A DNA stretch of 38,461 nucleotides, from positions 1-38,461 of the forward strand of contig JAUXUM010000038.1 in NCBI GenBank assembly GCA_030680995.1. Direction: 5' to 3'. How positions within the stretch are numbered: position 1 is the first letter of the stretch; each line of letters starts with the position of its first letter. This document shows, piece after piece, positions 25,146 to 33,284 of the stretch. The DNA comes from Devosia sp. (GTDB lineage Bacteria > Pseudomonadota > Alphaproteobacteria > Rhizobiales > Devosiaceae). Position numbers and translations under genes: made by a program. A model generated the notes under the pieces. That model ran no database searches and had not been told where the DNA came from. It saw only the letters and a program-made list of their open reading frames with translations.

Positions 25146-26207
25146 CTACACCATCGGCATCCGGTAATCGGCCGCGTAGTGGCCGGTGAGGTTGTGTTCG
25201 AGCTGGCGCTCGATGTCGGTCAGCAGGCTCGAGGCGCCGAAGCGGAAGAGGTGCGGCTGCAGCCAGTGTGTGCCCAGCTCCTCCTTCATCAGCGCCATGT
25301 AGTCGAGCGCCACCTTTGCCGTGGCGATGCCGCCGGCGGGCTTGTAGCCGATCTCGATGCCGGTCTGTTCGGCGAACCAGCGGATCATGCGGATCATGGC
25401 GAGCGACACGGGGAGGCTGGCATTGACCTTTTCCTTGCCGGTCGAGGTCTTGATGAAATCGGCGCCGGCCAGCATGCAGACCAGCGAGGCCTTGGCCACG
25501 TTGTTGAGGGTCGCCAGTTCGCCGGTGCCCAGGATGGTCTTGATGTGAGCGTCGCCGCAGGCCTTGCGGAAGGCCCTGATCTGATCATAGAGGCCCTGCC
25601 AATCGCCGTTCAGCACCATGTGGCGCTCGATGACGATGTCGATCTCCCCGGCGCCATCGGCGACCGAGGCCTCAATTTCCTTGAGCTTGGTCTCGAGCGG
25701 CGCGAGGCCGTGCGGGAAAGCGGTGGAGACGGCGGCCACCGGAATGCCAGTGCCTTCGAGCGCATCGACCGCGGTCTTGACGAAAGCATGGTAGACGCAG
25801 ACGGCGGCCGGCATGATCCGCAGCTTGCCCACCCCGAGCCCGTCGATTATGTCCTGCCGGACAGGATGGCGTGCCTTGGCGCAAAGCCGCTCGACGCGGC
25901 CGGCCGTGTCGTCGGAATTGAGGGTGGTCAAATCCATCAGCGTGATGGCGCGCAAGAGCCAGGCGGCCTGCCAATCCTTCTTCACCGTGCGGCGGGCGCC
26001 GATGGTGGCGGCCCGGCGCTCCAGCGCCGAGCGGTTCATGCGCACGCGCTCGACCCAATCGAGATCGAGCGGAAAGCCCGGATTGCGCTTGTGGGTATCA
26101 CCAGATGCCACTTCGTGGGGGGTGCCTTTTTTTGTTTGTCGCCCGCTCGAACCGGAAAAGTCTCGCAACTTTTCCTGAGCAGGCTCCGGGACGACTTTGA
26201 GGTTCAT
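25146..26207 (-). CDS. deoC: Deoxyribose-phosphate aldolase with repeat-derived N-terminus
   Basis: The 353-residue enzyme cleaves deoxyribose-5-phosphate into acetaldehyde and glyceraldehyde-3-phosphate. The Schiff-base Lys lies in ADFIKTSTGKEK and the second active-site Lys in GYKPAGGI; the GEIDIVIER segment is also typical. It is the long alphaproteobacterial form, whose recognisable body starts near RNPGFPLDLDW (about residue 41). ATG 26207 has GGAGG 4 bases upstream and overlaps the nucleoside phosphorylase stop as ATGA, so translation likely begins there. Residues about 10-27 are then encoded by a copy of the palindromic repeat at 26128-26180. A GTG at codon 33 is a possible alternative start. 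Confidence 0.92.
   Translation of the reverse strand: MNLKVVPEPAQEKLRDFSGSSGRQTKKGTPHEVASGDTHKRNPGFPLDLDWVERVRMNRSALERRAATIGARRTVKKDWQAAWLLRAITLMDLTTLNSDDTAGRVERLCAKARHPVRQDIIDGLGVGKLRIMPAAVCVYHAFVKTAVDALEGTGIPVAAVSTAFPHGLAPLETKLKEIEASVADGAGEIDIVIERHMVLNGDWQGLYDQIRAFRKACGDAHIKTILGTGELATLNNVAKASLVCMLAGADFIKTSTGKEKVNASLPVSLAMIRMIRWFAEQTGIEIGYKPAGGIATAKVALDYMALMKEELGTHWLQPHLFRFGASSLLTDIERQLEHNLTGHYAADYRMPMV
26128..26180. repeat. Dispersed palindromic repeat, copy 2 (inside deoC frame)
   Basis: This copy matches 2822-2876: a TTTGTTTGTCGC lead, then GGAAAAG (26154-26160) pairing with CTTTTCC (26169-26175), enclosed by GCTC (26145-26148) and GAGC (26177-26180). Copy 1 has GTTC and GAAC in the enclosing arms, so one base pair changed on both sides together. 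It is read in frame as part of DeoC. Confidence 0.65.
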
Positions 26208-26998
26208 AATGCCTCCACCAAGGCAGGGATGAGTCTTTTCAGTTTCTCGGCGCCCCGCACCGCCATGGTCTTGGTATGCTCGTGCGAAATCCGCTCGTCC
26301 GAAAGGCCGGCGCCCATATTGGTGATCGAGGAGCAGGCCCAGACCCGAAGGCCGAGCATGCGGGCGAGGATCACTTCGGGCGCGGTGGACATGCCCACCG
26401 CATTGGCGCCCAGCCGGATGGCCATGCGGATTTCGGCGACCGTCTCGAACGAAGGGCCAGAATACCAGAGATAGACGCCTTCCTTCAACGCAATGCCGAA
26501 GGCGTGCGCGATCTCGAGCGATTTGCGACGCAGCTTTGGATCGTAGGCATCGACCATGTTCACAAAACGGCGGTCGGTAGGCTCGCCGATCAAGGGGTTC
26601 ATGCCGGCATAGTTGATGTGATCGGCGATGAGCATGAGGTTGCCGGGGCCGTTCTCGGGGTCGAGCGAGCCGGCCGAGTTGGTGAGCAGGAGCGTTTGGA
26701 CGCCGAGCTCGACAAGGGTTTCGAGCGCCGGCCGCATGGCGGCGGCATTGCCGTGCTCGTAATAGTGCTCGCGGCCGGTGAGGACGGCGACGCGCTTGCC
26801 GCCCAGGGTACCGATGAGGAAATCGCGGCCGTGGCCGGAGACGCCGCCGCCGGGAAAGCCCTTGAGCTCGGAGTAAGGGATGGCGATGCGGTCCCTGAGC
26901 TCGTCGCCGAGCGCGGACAGGCCGGAGCCGAGGATGAGCGCGGCCTGGATCGGGGTATCGCCGGCGATCTTGCGGATGGTTCGCGCGGCCTTGGTCAT
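26204..26998 (-). CDS. Purine nucleoside phosphorylase (PNP-I, PunA/XapA type)
   Basis: The 264-residue enzyme splits purine (deoxy)nucleosides with phosphate into base and (deoxy)ribose-1-phosphate. It belongs to the trimeric class: ILGSGLSALGD (about residues 22-32) and the GREHYYEHG segment for phosphate binding, LLTNSAGSLDP (about 103-113), the YSGPSFETVAEIRM segment (about 178-191), and VGMSTAPEVILAR. The usual Asn of the base site appears in SITNMGAG. It overlaps deoC by 4 bases. A 268-base repeat-filled gap separates it from cdd. Confidence 0.92.
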   Translation of the reverse strand: MTKAARTIRKIAGDTPIQAALILGSGLSALGDELRDRIAIPYSELKGFPGGGVSGHGRDFLIGTLGGKRVAVLTGREHYYEHGNAAAMRPALETLVELGVQTLLLTNSAGSLDPENGPGNLMLIADHINYAGMNPLIGEPTDRRFVNMVDAYDPKLRRKSLEIAHAFGIALKEGVYLWYSGPSFETVAEIRMAIRLGANAVGMSTAPEVILARMLGLRVWACSSITNMGAGLSDERISHEHTKTMAVRGAEKLKRLIPALVEAL

Positions 26999-27027
26999 GG
27001 CGAATGCCTCCTCCCAGTGCGCCTTTC

Positions 27028-27074
27028 ACCCCTCACCCGCCCTTCGGGCACCCTCTCCCACAAGGAGAGAGGGC
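27028..27074. repeat. Diverged member of the 52-base repeat family
   Basis: CCCTCACCCGCCCTTCGGG, continuing into CCCTCTCCCACAAGGAGAGAGGG, has the same layout as the elements at 21489-21540 and 22219-22372, with many substitutions that keep the hairpins. It sits just upstream of the purine nucleoside phosphorylase start. Confidence 0.5.
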
Positions 27075-27095
27075 GATGGGGCACCATCCACCAGC

Positions 27096-27221
27096 CGTCA
27101 TCCTCGCGCTTGTCGCGAGGACCCAGCCGCGCGACGTCCGTCGCGCGAGAAGAGCCTTTGGCGCCGCCGACGCGGCGCCGCTGGGTCCTCGGGTTGCGCT
27201 CCGCGCGCCCGAGGATGACGG
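27096..27221. repeat. 126-base compound palindromic element
   Basis: The ends are perfect 12-base complements, CCGTCATCCTCG and CGAGGATGACGG (27210-27221). Inside lie GAGGACCCAG (27117-27126) with CTGGGTCCTC (27181-27190), and two perfect 8-bp hairpins at 27128-27147 and 27160-27179. The arms themselves also fold (CCTCGCG with CGCGAGG; CCTCGGG with CCCGAGG). It resembles the palindromic mosaic elements known from rhizobial and Brucella genomes. It lies between cdd and the phosphorylase. Confidence 0.75.
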
Positions 27222-27266
27222 TCCGTGGGTAGGAAGAGATGGTACCAAAGAGCAAGCAGCCGCCCG

Positions 27267-27671
27267 TCATCTCCCCAGAAACTCCGGGCCGAAGGAATGC
27301 GGCAGGAGTTCGCCGAGGGTGGATTCGAGCGGGGTGCCGTCGACGCCGTGCGAGATCACGGTGACATCGGGATCGGCGAATTCGCGGATGCGCTGGCGGC
27401 AGCCGCCGCAGGGGGTCACGGGTTCGCGGCCCGGGCCGGTGACATAGACGCGCTTGATGCGCCGGGCCCCGCCGGCGATCATCGCGGCGATGGCCGAGGC
27501 CTCGGCGCAATTGCCCTGCGGGTAGGCGGCGTTCTCGACATTGCAACCGGAATAGATGTTGCCGTCGTCGGCGAGAATGGCGGCGCCGACGTGAAAGTGC
27601 GAGTAGGGCGCATAGGCGTGGGCGCGAATGGCTTCGGCCGCCTCGAACAGGGTCTGATCGGTGACGGCCAT
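27267..27671 (-). CDS. cdd: Cytidine deaminase
   Basis: The 134-residue enzyme deaminates cytidine and deoxycytidine to uridine forms. The zinc site is complete: Cys55-Ala-Glu57 in GNCAEAS and the PCGGC motif with Cys88 and Cys91. The CNVENAAYPQ substrate segment lies at residues 43-52. Length and motifs match the homotetrameric class. The start ATG lies 1 base after the stop of the permease gene, so both belong to one transcript with the transporter. It prepares imported cytidine for the pyrimidine phosphorylase. Confidence 0.97.
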   Translation of the reverse strand: MAVTDQTLFEAAEAIRAHAYAPYSHFHVGAAILADDGNIYSGCNVENAAYPQGNCAEASAIAAMIAGGARRIKRVYVTGPGREPVTPCGGCRQRIREFADPDVTVISHGVDGTPLESTLGELLPHSFGPEFLGR

Positions 27672-27672
27672 G

Positions 27673-28641
27673 CTAGCGTTCCTTGGTGTAGGGCACGCCG
27701 CCGGCCCTGGGACCCACCGCCTTGCCGATAAAGCCGGCGAGCAGCACCACCGTCAGCACATAGGGTAGCGCCTGGATGGCCTGCACCGGCACCTGGCCGA
27801 TGACCGGCAGATCGACGCCCTGCAGCCGGATCTGCATGGCATCGAGGAAGCCGAACAGCAGGCAGGCGAACATGGCGGGGACTGGGCGCCATTTGGCGAA
27901 GATCAGCGCGGCGAGGGCGATGAAGCCCTTGCCCGCGGTCATGTTGTTGCCGAAGCCGGAGCCCTGGGCGATGGAGAGATAGGCGCCGGCAAGGCCGCAG
28001 AGCACGCCGGCGATGAGCACGGCCTGGTAGCGCAGCAACGTGACCGAGATGCCGGCGGTATCCACCGCCTTGGGGTTTTCGCCGACGGCGCGCAGGCGCA
28101 GCCCGAACCGGGTACGATAGAGCACGAAGAACGTCAGCGGCACCATCAGGAAGGCGATATAGACCAGGATATAGTGGCCGGAGACGAGCTCGGAATAGAT
28201 CGGGCCGAGGATGGGGATGCCGGCGAGCTCGCTGGCGAAGGGCAGCTCGATCGGCGCGAAGCGGCCGCCCTGCGGCAGGGCCGGGGTGCGGCCGCCCTGC
28301 CTGAACCAGGACTGGCCGAGGAGCGTGGTGAGCCCGGCGGCGAGGAAATTGATGGCGACGCCGGAGATGATCTGGTTGCCCTTGAGCGTGATCGAGGCGA
28401 TGCCGTGGATGAGCGCGAAGGCGACGCCGACGCCGACGCCGGCCAGCATGCCGAGCCAGGCCGAGCCGGTGAGCGCCGCGACCACAGCCGCTCCGAACGC
28501 CCCGGCCAGCATCTTGCCTTCGAGCCCGATATTGAAGACGCCCGAGCGCTCGCAATAGAGCCCCGCGAGGCAGGCCAGCAACAGGGGCGTCGTCAGCCTT
28601 ATGGTGGCGTCGAGCAATGACAGCACGGCGAAAATATCCAT
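27673..28641 (-). CDS. Nucleoside ABC transporter permease (NupQ/YufQ type)
   Basis: The 322-residue inner-membrane protein is made of about eight to ten hydrophobic helices and carries the YCERSGVFNIGLEGKMLAGAF segment that marks the second permease of BmpA-type nucleoside transporters. The later FGLRLRAVGENPKAVDTAGI segment is the cytoplasmic coupling region that contacts the ATPase. It pairs with the larger permease encoded 7 bases upstream. Substrate (nucleosides) is inferred from family and from the cdd/deo neighbours. Confidence 0.92.
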   Translation of the reverse strand: MDIFAVLSLLDATIRLTTPLLLACLAGLYCERSGVFNIGLEGKMLAGAFGAAVVAALTGSAWLGMLAGVGVGVAFALIHGIASITLKGNQIISGVAINFLAAGLTTLLGQSWFRQGGRTPALPQGGRFAPIELPFASELAGIPILGPIYSELVSGHYILVYIAFLMVPLTFFVLYRTRFGLRLRAVGENPKAVDTAGISVTLLRYQAVLIAGVLCGLAGAYLSIAQGSGFGNNMTAGKGFIALAALIFAKWRPVPAMFACLLFGFLDAMQIRLQGVDLPVIGQVPVQAIQALPYVLTVVLLAGFIGKAVGPRAGGVPYTKER

Positions 28642-28648
28642 TTGCGCT

Positions 28649-29788
28649 TCAGCTTTCCGGCTGCGCGGTGGAGCGCGCGATGGCTTCGGTCTTCTGCCTG
28701 GGCCCCAGCATCATGAAGGCGGTCTCGAGCGAGGGCCGGAACAGGCCCTCCATGGCGCCGGTGAAAAGGATGACGAGCGCCTGGATGACGACGATCATCT
28801 CGCGGTTGATGCCCATCATGATCGAGAGTTCCTGCCCACCCTGGTAGAGGGCGCCGAACAGGAGCGCGGCGAGCGCGATACCGATCGGGTGGTTGCGGCC
28901 CATCAGCGCCACGGCGATGCCGACGAAGCCGTAGCCGGCGACATAATCGAGCACCAGCCGGTTCTGCACCGCCAGCACCTCGTTGATGGCGATCATCGAG
29001 GCCAGCGCGCCCGAGATGCCCATGGCGATCATGATCAGCCGGGAGTTGGACATGCCGGCATAGACGGCGGCGCTGGGATTGAGGCCGAGCGTGCGCATGG
29101 CGTAGCCGAGCTTGGTATGCCAGATGAGAATATAGACGGCGACGAGCGCGGCGATAGCGACCAGGATGGTCATGTTGACCGGGGCGTAGCCGAAATAGTC
29201 GAAGAACTCGCGCAGCTGCGGCACCTTGCCGGCGCCCCTGAGGGTGGCGCTTTCGGGAGCCATGGTGGTCACCGGCTTCAGCACCCGGTTGAGCATGTAG
29301 ACCATGATCGCCGAGGCGATGAAATTGAACATGATGGTGGTGATGACCACGTGGCTGCCGCGCTTGGCCTGCAAATAGCCGGGGATGAAGGCCCAGAGCC
29401 CGCCGACCGCGGCGGCCGCGATCATGGCGAGCGGCATCACCAGCAGCCAGCCGAAGGGGATGCCGATATTGTCGAGCCAGAGGGCGACCACGATGGCGCC
29501 CAGCCCGGCGATATAGGCCTGGCCCTCGGCGCCGATGTTGAACAGGCCGGCATGGGCGGCGACGGCCACGGCAAGGCCGGTGAAGACGAAATTGGTGGCG
29601 AAATGCAGCGTGTAGCCGACGCCCTCGCCATAGCCGAAGGCGCCGAAGATCATGGTGTCGAGCGCTTCGAGCGGATTGCGGCCGATGATCATCAGCACGA
29701 GCGCCGAGATGACCAGCGCCAGCAGCAGGTTGAGCGCCGGCAGCAGCGCAACATCGGCCCAGCGCGGCAGCGGACGGCGGGCGCTCAC
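28649..29788 (-). CDS. Nucleoside ABC transporter permease (NupP/YufP type)
   Basis: The 379-residue inner-membrane protein begins with an N-terminal helix (ALNLLLALVISALVLMI) and continues with about nine more. AAHAGLFNIGAEGQAYIAGLGA is the family hallmark, and TKLGYAMRTLGLNPSAAVYAGM is the coupling region. GTG 29788 overlaps the stop of the ATPase gene (GTGA), so translation is coupled. The same frame stays open far upstream through the ATPase gene, but that part is an Arg/Pro-rich shadow and is excluded. It forms the channel with the 322-residue permease. Confidence 0.92.
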   Translation of the reverse strand: MSARRPLPRWADVALLPALNLLLALVISALVLMIIGRNPLEALDTMIFGAFGYGEGVGYTLHFATNFVFTGLAVAVAAHAGLFNIGAEGQAYIAGLGAIVVALWLDNIGIPFGWLLVMPLAMIAAAAVGGLWAFIPGYLQAKRGSHVVITTIMFNFIASAIMVYMLNRVLKPVTTMAPESATLRGAGKVPQLREFFDYFGYAPVNMTILVAIAALVAVYILIWHTKLGYAMRTLGLNPSAAVYAGMSNSRLIMIAMGISGALASMIAINEVLAVQNRLVLDYVAGYGFVGIAVALMGRNHPIGIALAALLFGALYQGGQELSIMMGINREMIVVIQALVILFTGAMEGLFRPSLETAFMMLGPRQKTEAIARSTAQPES

Positions 29789-31401
29789 GCGTTTGGCTCC
29801 CGGCCGGCAGGGCCGGCCGTTGGGGCGGCTTCCTTGCCGACGATGCCCGCCATGAGCAGGCCGAGCTCGCCCTCGGTGGCGGTGGCGGGGTCGGCTTCGC
29901 CGACGATGTGGCCGTCGAACATCACCAGGATGCGGTCGGAGAGGGAGCGGATCTCGTCGAGCTCGACCGAGACGAGGAGGATGGCCTTGCCGGCATCGCG
30001 CATCTTGATGATCTGGTTGTGGATGAACTCGATGGCGCCGATGTCGACGCCGCGGGTGGGCTGGCCGACCACCAGCACGCCGGGATCGCTCTCCATCTCG
30101 CGGGCGAGCACGATCTTCTGCTGGTTGCCACCGGAGAAACTGGCGGTCTTGAGCCGGACGTTGGCGGGCCGGATGTCGTATTTCTTCATCCGCTCCGCGG
30201 CCGCCGCGCGCGCGGCATTGATGTCGAGAACCATGCCTTTGCCATAGGCAGGCTGGTCCTGGTAACCCAGAATGGAGTTCTCCCACTGCTCGAAGGCGAT
30301 AACCAACCCCATGCGCTGCCGGTCCTCGGGCACATGGGCGAGACCGGCGAGGCGGGCGCGATGCGCGCCGTCGTCGCCCAGGGTCGACATAGGGTTGCCG
30401 TTGAGCTTGACCACGCCGCTCTTCTGGTCGCGCATGCCGGAAATGGATTCGAGCAGTTCGGACTGGCCGTTGCCGGCAACCCCGGCGATGCCGACGATCT
30501 CGCCGGCGCGGACGGCAAAGTTCACGCCCTTGACGCGCGGGGTCCCGAAATCGTCGGTGACGACGAGGTCTTCCACTTCGAGCATGACCTTGCCGGGCGT
30601 GGCGGGGCCCTTTTCGACCCGCAGCAGCACGCGCCGGCCGACCATCAGTTCGGCGAGCTGCTCGGGGCTGGTGTCGCTGGTTTCGAGGGTGGCGACCATT
30701 TCGCCCTGCCGCATCACCGAAACGCTGTCGGTGATGGCCATGATCTCGCGCAGCTTGTGGGTGATCAGGATGACGGTCTTGCCCTCGTCGCGCAGGGTCT
30801 GCAGCACGCGGAACAGATCGCCGGCCTCCGCCGGCGTCAGCACGCCGGTGGGCTCGTCGAGGATGAGAACCTCGGCGCCGCGGTAGAGCGCCTTCAGGAT
30901 CTCGACGCGCTGCTGGGTGCCGACCGAGACATCCTCGACGATGGCGTCGGGGGCGACCTCGAGACGGTAGTCCTGGGCGAGGCGCTTGAGCGCGCCGCGG
31001 GCCTTGGCGAGGCTGGGGCCGAGCAGGGCGCTGTCCTCGGCGCCGAGCACGACGTTTTCGAGGATGGAGAAATTGTCGACCAGCATGAAGTGCTGGTGGA
31101 CCATGCCGATGCCGAGCGCCAAAGCGTGGCGGGAATCGGTAATGGCGTGCGGGGCGCCGTTGACGCGGATCTCGCCGCTGTCGGCATGGTAGAAGCCATA
31201 AAGGATCGACATCAGGGTCGACTTGCCGGCGCCGTTTTCGCCGACGATGCCGTGGATGGTGCCGCGCCTGACCTTGAGGTCGATGTTCTTGTTGGCGCGT
31301 ACGGGCCCGAAGCTCTTGTTGATGCCCGAGAGTTCGATCGCCCACTCGGACGCAGCAGCCCCAAAGGGCTGCCGCGCCTGTTCCTGACTGGTATCAGCCA
31401 T
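29785..31401 (-). CDS. Nucleoside ABC transporter ATPase, two ABC domains (NupO/YufO type)
   Basis: The protein (538 residues from ATG 31401; 540 from GTG 31407) holds two ATPase domains, as in sugar and nucleoside importers of the RbsA/YufO kind. Domain 1 has Walker A GENGAGKST (about residues 53-61), the signature region SVGTQQRVEI, and Walker B VLILDEPTGVL. Domain 2 has a degenerate P-loop, GVAGNGQSEL, with a good SGGNQQK signature and the VGQPTRGVD segment where LDEP is usual, so ATP turnover is probably uneven between sites. It sits between the binding protein and the permeases in one operon. Confidence 0.94.
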   Translation of the reverse strand: MADTSQEQARQPFGAAASEWAIELSGINKSFGPVRANKNIDLKVRRGTIHGIVGENGAGKSTLMSILYGFYHADSGEIRVNGAPHAITDSRHALALGIGMVHQHFMLVDNFSILENVVLGAEDSALLGPSLAKARGALKRLAQDYRLEVAPDAIVEDVSVGTQQRVEILKALYRGAEVLILDEPTGVLTPAEAGDLFRVLQTLRDEGKTVILITHKLREIMAITDSVSVMRQGEMVATLETSDTSPEQLAELMVGRRVLLRVEKGPATPGKVMLEVEDLVVTDDFGTPRVKGVNFAVRAGEIVGIAGVAGNGQSELLESISGMRDQKSGVVKLNGNPMSTLGDDGAHRARLAGLAHVPEDRQRMGLVIAFEQWENSILGYQDQPAYGKGMVLDINAARAAAAERMKKYDIRPANVRLKTASFSGGNQQKIVLAREMESDPGVLVVGQPTRGVDIGAIEFIHNQIIKMRDAGKAILLVSVELDEIRSLSDRILVMFDGHIVGEADPATATEGELGLLMAGIVGKEAAPTAGPAGREPNA

Positions 31402-31417
31402 TGTCACAGAGGATCGA

Positions 31418-32434
31418 TCAGGACGCCGCCGCGGGGCAGGTATTGTCGGTCATGTAGTCGTGGACGACGATCTCGCCGGCGATGATCTTGGCCTTGAGGT
31501 CCTCGACCCGGGCCTTCATGTCGTCGGTGATGAGGGAGGCATTGTGCTCGTCGAGCGAATAGCCGACGCCCTCCTCGGCCAGGCCCAGAACGGTGATGCC
31601 CGGCTTGAAGGTGGCGTCGTCGCCGGCTTCGTTGAAGGCCGTGGTAACGGCGACGTCGACGCGCTTGAGCATCGAGGTCAGGACCGAACCAGGCTGCAGG
31701 TAGTTCTGGTTGCTGTCGACGCCGATCGAGAACTTGCCGGCATCCTTGGCGGCCTGCAGCACCCCGAGGCCCGAGCCGCCGGCGGCGGCGAAGACCACGT
31801 CGGCGCCCTTGTCGATGGCGGCCTTGGTGAGCTCACCGGCGGTCACCGGATCGTTCCAGGCAGCCGGGGTCACGCCGGTATAGTTCTCGAACACCCGGAT
31901 CTGCGGGTTCACCATCTTGGCGCCTTCGAGGTAGCCGCAGAAGAACTTGTGGATGATCGGCACGTCCATGCCGCCGACGAAGCCGACCTTGCCGGTTTCG
32001 GACTTCAAAGCCGCGAGCGCGCCGACGAGGAAGGAGCCGGTGTGCTCGTCGAAGATGATCGACTGCACATTGGGTTGATCGACGACGGCGTCGATGACGA
32101 CGAAGTTGGTGTCCGGGAATTCGAGCGCCACCGTGCCGAGGGCGCTACCCCAGGAGAAACCGGCCATGACGATCGGGTTGGCGCCGCGACGGGCGAACTG
32201 GCGGAGCGCCTGTTCGCGCTGGGCATCGTTCTGCAGCTCGGTGTCGAGATAGCTGACGCCGGTCTCGGCCTTCCAGGCCTCGGCGCCGTTGTAGGCCGCT
32301 TCGTTGAAGGATTTGTCGAACTTGCCGCCGAGATCGTAGATCATGGCGGGCTCGGCCATGGCAGCGCCGGCAGTAAGGGCGCCGAGCGCCACGCCGGCAG
32401 CGAGAGCACCGAGGTGCTTGGTGAAATAGGTCAT
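31418..32434 (-). CDS. BmpA-family nucleoside-binding protein
   Basis: The 338-residue periplasmic binding protein has a Sec signal peptide cut after AGAAMA (about residue 27). No lipobox Cys is present, so it is soluble. The mature start EPAMIYDLGGKFDKSFNEAAYNGAEAW is the BmpA/Med/PnrA hallmark, with Asp and Phe residues used in purine-base stacking. GFVGGMDVPIIHKFFCGYLEGA and VVFAAAGGSGLGVLQAA are further family segments. It should capture nucleosides for the downstream ABC permeases. It is the first gene of the operon, with a 250-base upstream region holding a candidate operator at 32551-32566. Confidence 0.94.
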   Translation of the reverse strand: MTYFTKHLGALAAGVALGALTAGAAMAEPAMIYDLGGKFDKSFNEAAYNGAEAWKAETGVSYLDTELQNDAQREQALRQFARRGANPIVMAGFSWGSALGTVALEFPDTNFVVIDAVVDQPNVQSIIFDEHTGSFLVGALAALKSETGKVGFVGGMDVPIIHKFFCGYLEGAKMVNPQIRVFENYTGVTPAAWNDPVTAGELTKAAIDKGADVVFAAAGGSGLGVLQAAKDAGKFSIGVDSNQNYLQPGSVLTSMLKRVDVAVTTAFNEAGDDATFKPGITVLGLAEEGVGYSLDEHNASLITDDMKARVEDLKAKIIAGEIVVHDYMTDNTCPAAAS

Positions 32435-32504
32435 GGATCAGTCTCCCTGTTCCGCATGGGGGCACGGCAATAGGCCGCCTGACGATCCCCACACGTTGGC
32501 GCAA

Positions 32505-32533
32505 ATACAATCTTGCAAATCGGCGCTCGGCAA
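32505..32533 (-). promoter_or_regulatory. Weak candidate promoter of the nucleoside operon
   Basis: On the minus strand TTGCCG (32533-32528), a 17-base spacer, and TTGTAT (32510-32505) give a poor sigma-70-like pair about 70 bases before the BmpA-type gene. It is the best pair I see in the upstream region, though the -10 match is low. Confidence 0.25.
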
Positions 32534-32550
32534 GAGGGAAACGGCAATTT

Positions 32551-32566
32551 TTGAACGTTTGGTCAA
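32551..32566. promoter_or_regulatory. Candidate TetR/RutR-type operator
   Basis: The minus strand reads TTGACCAAACGTTCAA, an imperfect palindrome with TTGACC/GTTCAA halves. It matches 12 of the 14 fixed positions of the E. coli RutR consensus TTGACCA-N2-TGGTCAA. It lies 117 bases upstream of the first gene of the nucleoside operon. The A/T-rich flanks extend the symmetry. Regulator identity is inference. Confidence 0.45.
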
Positions 32567-32687
32567 AATTTTGGGGTGAGGGTGGCAGACAACCGGTTTA
32601 CTCGGGGGTGAGGGAGGGCTAAAGCAAATCGTGGAGAGGATTCTCAGTCTCGCATACCGCGCGCCGCATTGTTTGCCGCGCGTTGGC

Positions 32688-32975
32688 TTATGCCACCTGC
32701 GGGGCGAGGCGGTGCAACTTAATTTCTTTGGTCTGCCGCACCTGGGCGAGGTCGTAGGCCGTCTGCATCCGCAGCCAGTGATCGGCGGTGCCGCCAATGA
32801 CCTGTTCGAGCCGCACGGCCATTTCTGGCGACACGGCGCTGTCCCCGCTGATGACGCGGTAGAGCTGTGAGCGGGTCACGCCAAGGGCCTTCGCGCCACC
32901 GGCAACGCTGACGCCAAGGGCTTCCAGGTCGCTTTGAATAAGCCGCCCCGGATGGGCGGGTGAGTGCATGGGCAT
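32688..32975 (-). CDS. higA: HigA-type antitoxin
   Basis: The 95-residue antitoxin has an XRE helix-turn-helix of the HigA/VapI subfamily: PAHPGRLIQSDLEALGVSVAGGAKALGVTRSQLYRVISG, followed by SPEMAVRLEQVIGGTADHWLRMQ. It would neutralise the toxin encoded just upstream and repress the pair. ATG 32975 is preferred, with a GGAG site 8 bases upstream; the frame stays open back to 33005, inside the toxin gene. It follows the toxin stop by 13 bases, the usual toxin-first order of hig loci. Confidence 0.93.
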   Translation of the reverse strand: MPMHSPAHPGRLIQSDLEALGVSVAGGAKALGVTRSQLYRVISGDSAVSPEMAVRLEQVIGGTADHWLRMQTAYDLAQVRQTKEIKLHRLAPQVA

Positions 32976-32988
32976 TTTCGTTCTCCTG

Positions 32989-33267
32989 CTAGTGGTAGTC
33001 CTCAAAATTCACATCATGGGCGCTGCCATTTTCGAACCGGAACACGATCCGCCAATTGGCGCGAACAGTCACCGACCACTCCCCCCGCCGCGCTCCAGTG
33101 AGTGGATGCAGCCGGAAGGATGGCCGGTTCATCGTCTCCACGTCCGAGGCCGTGTCGAGGGCGGTCAATATCTCCTGGATTCTGTCCGCCATTTCGGCAG
33201 GCAGCTTGCTGCGATCGCCCTTGTCGTAAAATCGCTTCAAGCCCTTGTGCCGAAAACTCTCGATCAT
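32989..33267 (-). CDS. higB: HigB/RelE-type toxin
   Basis: The 92-residue protein is a RelE-superfamily mRNA interferase of the HigB branch: MIESFRHKGLKRFYDKGDRSKLP at the start, LHPLTGARRGEWSVTVRANWRIVFRFENG in the centre, then DVNFEDYH at the end. The basic and aromatic residues of the RNA-cleaving site (Lys/Arg cluster, C-terminal Tyr-His) are retained and the frame is intact, so the toxin looks functional. It would cut ribosome-bound mRNA when free of HigA. ATG 33267 has a G-rich site close upstream and a clear promoter before it. Confidence 0.93.
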   Translation of the reverse strand: MIESFRHKGLKRFYDKGDRSKLPAEMADRIQEILTALDTASDVETMNRPSFRLHPLTGARRGEWSVTVRANWRIVFRFENGSAHDVNFEDYH

Positions 33268-33284
33268 GCAGCCCCCATTCGTGT

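Noticed and set aside
25146-27029. A 627-codon frame joining DeoC to an upstream domain
   Set aside because: The part beyond 26207 is the purine nucleoside phosphorylase gene read in another frame; it is not a fusion.
28649-31345. An 898-codon frame joining a permease to an upstream domain
   Set aside because: Only the part from GTG 29788 is the permease; upstream it reads through the ATPase gene in a wrong frame and is Arg/Pro-rich.
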